From contig NZ_NFKI01000002.1 in the NCBI RefSeq assembly GCF_002160305.1, positions 99,457-163,456 of the forward strand: a stretch of 64,000 nucleotides of DNA, given 5' to 3'. Positions 58,581 through 64,000 of the stretch are shown in pieces (within the stretch, counting starts at the first letter, position 1; each line of letters starts with the position of its first letter). This DNA is from Pseudoflavonifractor sp. An184 (GTDB lineage Bacteria > Bacillota > Clostridia > Oscillospirales > Oscillospiraceae). Made by a program: the position numbers and the translations under genes. The notes under the pieces are model-generated. The model worked only from the letters and a program-made list of their open reading frames with translations. It was not told where the DNA came from and ran no database searches.

Positions 58581-58905
58581 GAGGGGGATTTCGCCGCCTG
58601 CGAGCGGCGACCTACTTTGCCCATGGCGGCAAAGTAGGCAAAACGCCACCGGGGACGGCTCCGATGAGCACTTCGTGCTCATAGTCGCCTTTCCCCGGAC
58701 CCCATTACGGGGGACGCGTACCTGCTGGATTTTGCAGCATTTCCGGCGCGCAAAATCTGAGCGGCTGGTCTGAATTCCCGCCGGGCCACTGGGCCCTGGG
58801 CTTGTAAAAATTAGAACTGGTGTGGTTTAAGAACTGCGCCTGACTCTGCCGAGCCAACGCTCCCGGTCCGGTTTCCGCCGTAGGGGCGGCACACTGGGCC
58901 GCCCG
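58581..58905 (+). repeat. R1 dispersed structured repeat, copy D
   Basis: The hairpin at 58612-58637 has arms CTACTTTGCC/GGCAAAGTAG and that at 58664-58682 has ATGAGCAC/GTGCTCAT, a compensated change from copies A and C. Linkers GGGGACGGCTC, CCCCATTACGGGGGACGCG, TTCCGGCGCGCAAAATC and the final CCGTAGGGGCGGC hairpin are kept. It lies inside the operon between the lipoprotein gene and xseB and is antisense to both. The 58545-58963 gap holds nothing else. Confidence 0.88.
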
Positions 58906-58963
58906 TTCCGCGGGAACCTCCCCTGCGGGGCGGAGGCTTATCCCCGCTCCCGGTCCAAGCCAC

Positions 58964-59464
58964 TCATACTGCGGCGTTTTCGTATTCGCTTCGGAGCCGC
59001 GAAACCACAACTTGTTCTGCCCCAGATGAATACGCTGTCTCCAGTACATCCAGGTTTTCAGAAAACTCATTGGAATCTGCATACCAAGAGGCGGCCGCCA
59101 AAGCAGTATGTTCACAAAGGATCTTCTGCTCTTCTTCCGGCAGGAGGGACACATAGGTCACCCAAGTGCGCGGCGCCTCCACAAAACGACAGTATAACTG
59201 GTCGAATCCGTCCTCAGCGAAAACCCCGTCCGCACCCAGGCAGTATGCCGCCAGCTTATCCAGAGGATAACCATCTAAATCCGTCAGATCATCATAGGTA
59301 ATCCCAAAATCCTCTGGAGCAGTGCTCACCATGGACCAAACGGGGGTCTCCTCCCGCCAATCCGGCCCCTCCACCGTGGTCAACGGTTCCTCCGTCCCCT
59401 GGCATCCGGCCAGCAACAGGACGGCTCCAAGAAGGCATCCAAACCAGTACCCGTTCCGTCTCAT
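58964..59464 (-). CDS. Putative lipoprotein between xseA and xseB
   Basis: A 166-residue protein with a lipoprotein signal (WFGCLLGAVLLLAGCQGTEE, cleavage before the Cys at residue 21). The mature part is acidic with several aromatic residues (WSMVSTAPEDFGITYDDLTD, FDQLYCRFVEAPRTWVTYV) and a helical end. I do not recognise a family. The ATG overlaps the region of the xseA TGA (59466-59468) with 1 bp spacing, so it is coupled to xseA. It looks like an insertion in the xseA-xseB pair together with the R1 copy. Confidence 0.7.
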   Translation of the reverse strand: MRRNGYWFGCLLGAVLLLAGCQGTEEPLTTVEGPDWREETPVWSMVSTAPEDFGITYDDLTDLDGYPLDKLAAYCLGADGVFAEDGFDQLYCRFVEAPRTWVTYVSLLPEEEQKILCEHTALAAASWYADSNEFSENLDVLETAYSSGAEQVVVSRLRSEYENAAV

Positions 59465-59465
59465 T

Positions 59466-60755
59466 TCAATACTCCTCCCGTTCCGTCTCTTCCACAGTAC
59501 ATTTCAAACTTCCATCGGAGAGGCGCAGGGAAAACCGCTCGCCGGGCTGAACACTCCTGACAGAGGAGATCACCCTTCCGTCCCCCTTCTGGGCGATGGA
59601 GTACCCCCGTCCCAGCACCTTCAGCGGGCTCATGGCGTCCAGGGCGGCGGCCAGGCGGGCAAAGCGCTCCTGCTTCCCGGAGAGGCACTTCTCCAGCCCC
59701 CGGTGTAAATCCTTATCCAGGGCGGCAGAGCGGACCCTCAGCTGAAACAGCCGGCCCGTCATGCTGCTCCCCAGGCGCTGGGACAGGTGATCCAAATAGA
59801 GGTTTTTGTCCTGAAAATAGGCCTGGGGCTCGGTCATCACCCGGCTCTTGGCCAGACGCTCCAGCCCCTGCCGCTCCCGCAGGAGCCGGTGGCGCATCGC
59901 CTGTTCCAGCCGCCGCCCCGCCCCCAGGAGGGAGGCGTACACCTCGTTCTGGTCGGGCACCGCCAGCTCGGCGGCGTTGGAGGGGGTGGCCGCCCGCAGG
60001 TCGGCGGCAAAGTCGGCAATGGTCACATCGGGCTCGTGGCCCACGGCGGAGATCACCGGGATATCAGAGTCATAAATGGCCCGGGCCACGACCTCCTCAT
60101 TGAAAGCCCACAGGTCCTCCATGGAGCCGCCCCCCCGGCCGGTGATAATCAAGTCGGCCGCCTGGTGGAGGTTGGCCCAGCCGATAGCGGCGGCAATCTC
60201 CTCCGCCGCCCCCTCCCCCTGGACCCGCACCGGGAGGACATAGACCCGGGCCATGGGCCACCGGGCCCCTAAAATTCGGAGCATGTCCCGCACCGCCGCT
60301 CCCGCCGGGGAGGTCACCAGGGCAATCCGTCCCGGCATTCTGGGAATGGGCTTCTTGTGGGCCGGGTCGAAAACTCCCTCCTGGAGCAGGCGGGCCTTCA
60401 GCTGTTCAAAGGCCACCGCCAGATCCCCCGCCCCCTCCGGGGTCAGGCGGACGCAGTAGAGCTGGTACTGCCCGTCCCGGGGAAAGACGGTCACCCGCCC
60501 GGCGGCGATGACCTGCATGCCGTTCTGGGGCTGGAACCGCAGGGAGGCCGCGTCGCTGCGGAACATGACGCACCGCAGGGCCCCCTCCCCGTCCTTCAGG
60601 GTGAAGTAGTGGTGGCCCGAGGGGTAGCGCTTATAGTTGGACAGCTCTCCCCGCACCAGGAGGCCGGACAGCAGCCGGTCCCGGTCCATAAAGCCCTTGA
60701 TATACTGCCCCACCTGACTGGGGGTGAGGATGGTCTGTTCGCCTCTTGCGTTCAC
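59466..60755 (-). CDS. xseA: Exodeoxyribonuclease VII large subunit
   Basis: XseA is the catalytic subunit of exonuclease VII, which degrades single-stranded DNA from both ends. The 429-residue protein has an N-terminal OB fold (LTPSQVGQYIKGFM, LVRGELSNYKRYPSGHHYF) and the catalytic core with LVTSPAGAAVRDML, LIITGRGGGSMEDLWAFNEE and ISAVGHEPDVTIADFAADLRAATPSNAAE, then coiled coil. The start is GTG at 60753-60755, overlapping the TsaD-like gene's stop. GGAGAGT lies upstream. Confidence 0.95.
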   Translation of the reverse strand: MNARGEQTILTPSQVGQYIKGFMDRDRLLSGLLVRGELSNYKRYPSGHHYFTLKDGEGALRCVMFRSDAASLRFQPQNGMQVIAAGRVTVFPRDGQYQLYCVRLTPEGAGDLAVAFEQLKARLLQEGVFDPAHKKPIPRMPGRIALVTSPAGAAVRDMLRILGARWPMARVYVLPVRVQGEGAAEEIAAAIGWANLHQAADLIITGRGGGSMEDLWAFNEEVVARAIYDSDIPVISAVGHEPDVTIADFAADLRAATPSNAAELAVPDQNEVYASLLGAGRRLEQAMRHRLLRERQGLERLAKSRVMTEPQAYFQDKNLYLDHLSQRLGSSMTGRLFQLRVRSAALDKDLHRGLEKCLSGKQERFARLAAALDAMSPLKVLGRGYSIAQKGDGRVISSVRSVQPGERFSLRLSDGSLKCTVEETEREEY

Positions 60756-61696
60756 ACTCTCCGCCCCCTCTCCAGGGCCCGCCAGGTGAGGACGGCCGTC
60801 CCCATGGCGTTGTCGGTGGAGAACTGGGGCTGGGCAAACAGGGCTCCGCAGTTCTGCCGCAGCAGCTCCTTCAGCCGTCCGTTGGAGGCCACCCCCCCGG
60901 AGCACAGCACCGGCAGGCCGGGGTACTCCTCCATGGCGGCCTTGGTGCAGGCCTGGACCACCCGGCAGACGGTCTCCTGGGCAAACCAGGCGATCTCCGC
61001 CGGCTCTTCCCCTCTCTGGACCATCTGCCGCACCTTGTTCTCCATGCCGGACAGGGAGAAGGTGAGGCCGTTTACCTTCACCTTATAATATTCCCGCTTT
61101 TGCGCCTGGCGGCTGAGCTTCTCCACCCCTTTCCCGGCGGGGAAGGACAGGCCCAGCAGCACGCCGGTGCGGTCGATGAGCTGCCCGGCGGAGATGTCGC
61201 TGGTCCCCCCCAGGATCTCCGCCCGGACGGCCACTCCGTCCTCCTCCGGCTCCACCCGGAGCAGCTCGGTGGTGCCCCCGGACAGGTGCCAGGCCAGGAA
61301 GGGCCGGTCCAGCAGGTCCAGCCGGCCGGCGGACCAGGCCGCCGCCGCCAAATGCCCCTGCTGATGAGAGAATGCGTAAAAGGGCACCCCCAGCACCTGG
61401 GAGAGCACCTGGCCCTGGGAGGCTCCCGCCAGGAAGCAGGGCATATAGGAGCCCTCCACCGCCCGGGGGCGGGTGCTGGCCCCCACGGCCTGGACGGTCC
61501 CCAGGCCCTCCTCCCCCAGCAGCGCTTCCACCACCTCCGGCAGGTGCTTCACATGCTGAAAGAGGGCGTCGCTCTGGCGCAGGCCCAGCTCCCCCGGACG
61601 CACCTCCAGCAGCCGTCCCTGATTCCGGCCCCTCTCCCCGTCAAACACGGCGGCGGAGGTGGTGTAGTTGCTGGTATCCAGCCCCAATACCGGCAT
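60752..61696 (-). CDS. TsaD/Kae1-like ASKHA protein (paralogue)
   Basis: A 314-residue protein of the Kae1/TsaD (former peptidase M22) fold. LGLDTSNYTTSAAVFD is the phosphate-1 loop, AFSHQQGHLAAA supplies two metal-binding histidines, WHLSGGTTELL and VLCSGGVASNGRLKELL are further ATPase blocks, and STDNAMG ends it. True TsaD, needed for the tRNA modification t6A, begins with ETSCDET and has HxxGH; this one has DTSNYTT and is more likely the clostridial TsaD paralogue of unknown role found next to nusB/xseA. The ATG is at 61694-61696. Confidence 0.82.
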   Translation of the reverse strand: MPVLGLDTSNYTTSAAVFDGERGRNQGRLLEVRPGELGLRQSDALFQHVKHLPEVVEALLGEEGLGTVQAVGASTRPRAVEGSYMPCFLAGASQGQVLSQVLGVPFYAFSHQQGHLAAAAWSAGRLDLLDRPFLAWHLSGGTTELLRVEPEEDGVAVRAEILGGTSDISAGQLIDRTGVLLGLSFPAGKGVEKLSRQAQKREYYKVKVNGLTFSLSGMENKVRQMVQRGEEPAEIAWFAQETVCRVVQACTKAAMEEYPGLPVLCSGGVASNGRLKELLRQNCGALFAQPQFSTDNAMGTAVLTWRALERGRRV

Positions 61697-61699
61697 GGT

Positions 61700-62212
61700 T
61701 CAGGCCTCCCCGCCGGGGACTTCCTCCCCGCCGGCCTCCGGCTCCGCCTGCTCCCCAGCGGGCTCATCCGGCAGCTCGGTGCGGACAAAGGTGCCCAAAA
61801 TTCCGTTGACGAAAGAGGCCACCTCCTGGGGCTCGTACTGCTTAGTCAGCTCCACGGCGGCGTCAATGGCCGAGGCGTTGGGCACATCGGGCATATACAG
61901 CACCTCATACATGGCGGTGCGCAGGATGGCCCGGGCCATGCGGGGAATCCGGCTCAGGGACCAGCCCACCGCGTAGCGGCTGATGTAGGCGTCCAGCTCC
62001 TCTCCGTGGGCGTAGACCCCCTCCACCAGGGCCCGGATATATTCCCGCTGCTTTTCATTGGGGTATTGGGCGTACAGTGGGGATTCCTGTCCCAGGGCCT
62101 CAAAGCGCTCCCGGCTGAGCTCACTTTTCAGCACCTCTTCCGCGCTCCGGGTCCCAAATTCCAGCCCAAATACCAGATGTACCGCGATCTCGCGGGCATT
62201 GTTTCTTGTCAT
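61700..62212 (-). CDS. nusB: Transcription antitermination factor NusB
   Basis: NusB with NusE (S10) binds boxA RNA and promotes rRNA antitermination. The 170-residue protein has NAREIAVHLVFGLEFG, FVNGILG-type VASFVNGILGTFVRTEL and AIDAAVELTKQYEP, which identify the family, plus a 20-residue acidic Gly/Pro-rich tail. The ATG at 62210-62212 has GGAGG 7 nt upstream; ATG codons further upstream lack ribosome sites. It begins the nusB-to-recN operon behind the promoter at 62259-62287. Confidence 0.94.
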   Translation of the reverse strand: MTRNNAREIAVHLVFGLEFGTRSAEEVLKSELSRERFEALGQESPLYAQYPNEKQREYIRALVEGVYAHGEELDAYISRYAVGWSLSRIPRMARAILRTAMYEVLYMPDVPNASAIDAAVELTKQYEPQEVASFVNGILGTFVRTELPDEPAGEQAEPEAGGEEVPGGEA

Positions 62213-62258
62213 GTTTTTTCCTCCGTCCACCGGGTCCTGTGATAGTCTTGTCTCTGAC

Positions 62259-62287
62259 ATTATACAGCCTGCGCGGTAAATCCGCAA
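62259..62287 (-). promoter_or_regulatory. Promoter of the nusB-recN operon
   Basis: On the minus strand TTGCGG (62282-62287) and TATAAT (62259-62264) with a 17-bp spacer, about 45 bp before the nusB ATG. Confidence 0.8.
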
Positions 62288-62469
62288 GCCTCGGCCGGCT
62301 TCCGCTCCGGCCTCTCGCTCAGCGCCCGCGGGAGATTCCGCCCGGCGCCGCAGATTCAGCAGAGATTATTATATACATGAATATACAAAAAAGAAACCCC
62401 TAAAATCCACAGTCCGTGAATTTCAGGGATTTGCTTCTTCGTACCTTATGCCGCGGGAACGGCTCCCGA

Positions 62470-63420
62470 TCAGGCGTAGAACCGGTGCCCGCCGATGACG
62501 GCCACGCAGGTCCGATTTCGGGAGGCCCAGCTGTTGGCCGCGGAATCAAAATAGAGGGCGTTCTTTACTTCCTCCACCACGCCGCCGTCCAGCACCAGCT
62601 TGGCCGCGATCACGCTCTCAGCGTTGGGGGTGCTGCGGGCGATGTGGCCGCTCCAGTAGGTGGTAAACTGGTTCTTCTGAGCCAGCACTCCCTCAATGGT
62701 GCCGGGGAAAGAGGGGTGCTTCACACGGTTCATGACCACGTTGCCCACCGCCATTTTTCCCTCCAGGGGCTGGTTCCCGCTCTCGGTATAGATGACCCGG
62801 GAGAGCCAGAACAGGTCGTCGGCGTTGTAATACTGCTCCCCGAACTTGGCCGCGCCGCTCCCGCGGGTCACCGCAGTGATGCCGGTAGACCCATTCCAGG
62901 TCAGAGAACCGTCAAACGCCTTTACCAACGCGGAGAGGGGTACCATCACCTGTCCGTTTTCAATCTGGATTCCCTCCGGGGCGTAAAAATACCGGTTGTT
63001 GACGGTGAGGTATAAATTTCCGACCGTAGCCTTCAGTACCAGTTTATCATTGTGTACCGTCGCTGTACGCGTTCCTGCGTCCCACTTGCTCAGAATTGTG
63101 GAGTCCAGACATTTGGACATGGGAACCAACGCCACATAAGTCGTATCGCCCCGGTAGGTCTTTGCCACATCTGTGGAAACAGGCTGACCATCCACTGTTA
63201 AAGCGGGGTCCACCTCCTCTACCTGGGACAACACACTCTCCCCGGACACAGCGGATGCAGGCTCCGCCTGCTCCTCCGCCCCCACCCGGGCAGCTGCTGT
63301 CTGCACGGACTCGGAACCGCTCTCATCTACCAGAGCAGCGGAGTCCTCCTCCACGCCGGCTCCCATGAGAAGAAGCACGGCAAAGGAGCTGATCAGCAGC
63401 GAACACAGCTTTCGTGTCAT
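62470..63420 (-). CDS. Exported SleB-type cell wall hydrolase with copper-amine-oxidase-like domain
   Basis: A 316-residue exported protein. A signal peptide (to about 24) is followed by an acidic, low-complexity linker, a beta-rich domain like the copper amine oxidase N-domain (GQPVSTDVAKTYRGDTTYVALV, GIQIENGQVMVPLSALVKAF; residues about 75-185) and a C-terminal SleB hydrolase domain (LFWLSRVIYTESGNQPLEG, AVGNVVMNRV, FYA end). The Glu in YTESGNQ matches the catalytic acid of SleB lytic transglycosylases that act on cortex peptidoglycan. A role in germination or sporulation is likely. ATG 63418-63420 is chosen, 8 nt after GGAG; the GTG at 63429 is too close to it. Confidence 0.9.
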   Translation of the reverse strand: MTRKLCSLLISSFAVLLLMGAGVEEDSAALVDESGSESVQTAAARVGAEEQAEPASAVSGESVLSQVEEVDPALTVDGQPVSTDVAKTYRGDTTYVALVPMSKCLDSTILSKWDAGTRTATVHNDKLVLKATVGNLYLTVNNRYFYAPEGIQIENGQVMVPLSALVKAFDGSLTWNGSTGITAVTRGSGAAKFGEQYYNADDLFWLSRVIYTESGNQPLEGKMAVGNVVMNRVKHPSFPGTIEGVLAQKNQFTTYWSGHIARSTPNAESVIAAKLVLDGGVVEEVKNALYFDSAANSWASRNRTCVAVIGGHRFYA

Positions 63421-63498
63421 TGTCTTCACTCCTATGGTTACAAAATTATGTCAACAAAAGTGACAGCAAAAGCAACTGTTTGTTACTTTTGTTACCAC

Positions 63499-63527
63499 AT
63501 TGTAACTAATTCACCTCGTCAATACAA
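63499..63527 (-). promoter_or_regulatory. Likely promoter of the SleB-like gene
   Basis: On the minus strand TTGTAT (63522-63527) and TACAAT (63499-63504) with a 17-bp spacer. The rest of 63421-63772 is AT-rich, with repeated GTTAC/GTAAC motifs and no gene. Confidence 0.6.
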
Positions 63528-63726
63528 GGGCAATTTTCACTATACTTTCTGTGAATTTCTTGTGTATTTTTTCTGACATGTATGAAAATAACCTGTTTAT
63601 CTCCAAAATTATAACTTTTTCGCGAAGTTTTTGCCATTAAAACTGTACAAAGCATTTTCGCCGCAGAGGCCTCTCCTCCCGTCCTCCCGCTGCGGAAAAA
63701 CCGCGCCCTGTGACGAAAAGTTTTTC

Positions 63727-63755
63727 TTGCATTACCTTGGCATTTATGCTATATT
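63727..63755 (+). promoter_or_regulatory. Promoter of tRNA-Gly (CCC)
   Basis: TTGCAT (63727-63732) and TATATT (63750-63755) with a 17-bp spacer, 17 bp before the mature tRNA. Confidence 0.82.
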
Positions 63756-63772
63756 AGATAAGCAATCGACAC

Positions 63773-63846
63773 GCAGGTGTAGTTCAATGGCAGAATGTCA
63801 GCTTCCCAAGCTGAACACGAGGGTTCGATTCCCTTCACCTGCTCCA
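63773..63846 (+). tRNA. tRNA-Gly (CCC)
   Basis: The plus strand starts GCAGGTGTAGTTCAATGGC. The anticodon stem TCAGC/GCTGA encloses TTCCCAA, giving anticodon CCC. The T-arm is GAGGG-TTCGATT-CCCTT, the acceptor GCAGGTG/CACCTGC, with discriminator T and encoded CCA. It is a single tRNA gene with its own promoter and terminator. Confidence 0.96.
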
Positions 63847-63885
63847 AAAAGAAAGACATGACCTTTGGTCATGTCTTTCTTTTTG
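63847..63885 (+). terminator. Terminator of tRNA-Gly (CCC)
   Basis: GAAAGACATGACC pairs with GGTCATGTCTTTC around TTT and is followed by TTTTT, directly after the CCA. Confidence 0.93.
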
Positions 63886-64000
63886 GGTTCCGGCCGCCGG
63901 AGGCGGCCTCCACCCTCTGGGATTTCAATGCTCGGGGCGGCAAAGCCGCCCCTGCGCCAAGGTTTTCGCCTGCGGCGAAAACGCTTGTACGGCGCACCCG
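63886..64000 (-). repeat. R3 structured repeat at the window edge (inverted, cut)
   Basis: The reverse complement reads GGTGCGCC-GTACAAGCGTTTT, hairpin TTTTCGCC/GGCGAAAA, CCTTGGCGCAGG, hairpin GGGGCGG/CCGCCCC and GAGCATTGAAATCCC, aligning with unit 1 at 33463-33560. The third hairpin has CGCC/GGCG where 33.5 kb has CACC/GGTG, a compensated change. It continues beyond the right edge. Confidence 0.82.

Overview
This 64 kb window is a well-packed, high-GC bacterial chromosome segment. It carries Gram-positive spore-former genes (spoIIAA-spoIIAB-sigF, sigG, a SleB-type hydrolase), Firmicutes operon order (rimP-nusA-ylxR-ylxQ-infB-rbfA-nrnA-truB-ribF; nusB-xseA-xseB-ispA-dxs-tlyA-nadK-argR-recN), strong AGGAGG ribosome sites and many GTG/TTG starts. 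Together these suggest a high-GC clostridium, probably Oscillospiraceae of the Flavonifractor/Lawsonibacter type. The genus is an inference from gene content and style, not from a search. All positions were read by hand.

Layout. 1-4.6 kb (minus): coaD (cut by the window edge), rsmD, a Nudix protein and uvrC, a repeat mosaic, then HPr. 4.9-10.4 kb: mutS2 (minus), a CatA-like acetyltransferase, an alanine/glycine:cation symporter and an unknown membrane-anchored protein. 10.5-22 kb (plus): the rimP-to-ribF translation and RNA operon plus a DUF1576 membrane protein. This operon is interrupted between infB and rbfA by a divergent XRE/small-ORF pair and repeats, and at truB by a small insertion. 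22.2-34.5 kb: the spoIIA operon (minus), a MATE transporter, a secreted protein, ndoA-alr, a lipoprotein, Nnr and an accessory patch with an XRE-membrane protein and a gene broken by TGA. A five-tRNA operon (Val-Asp-Phe-Gly-Cys) closes the region. 34.7-41.4 kb: pfkA, a small GNAT protein, NfnAB, a 5'-nucleotidase-like surface enzyme and sigG. 41.6-51 kb: a ten-gene Mrp/Mbh-like cation/proton antiporter operon with four large NuoL/M/N-like subunits and no visible catalytic arm. 51.2-62.2 kb: the nusB-to-recN operon. 62.5-64 kb: the SleB-like hydrolase, tRNA-Gly(CCC) and another repeat.

The most unusual content lies between the genes. At least four families of small, hairpin-dense repeats are present, called R1 to R4 here. 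In R1 and R3 the hairpin arms differ between copies but stay complementary, while linkers and loops are conserved, which is the pattern of selection on RNA or DNA structure. Three small insertions sit at gene ends and are flanked by long exact copies of that end: 71 bp of the infB 3' end, 39 bp of the truB 5' end and 20 bp of the tRNA-Asp 3' end. The host gene stays intact in each case. A 160-bp element with terminal inverted repeats (R4) sits between spoIIAA and spoIIAB. These features suggest an active family of small non-coding elements that insert into essential operons without breaking them; the mechanism is not visible here.
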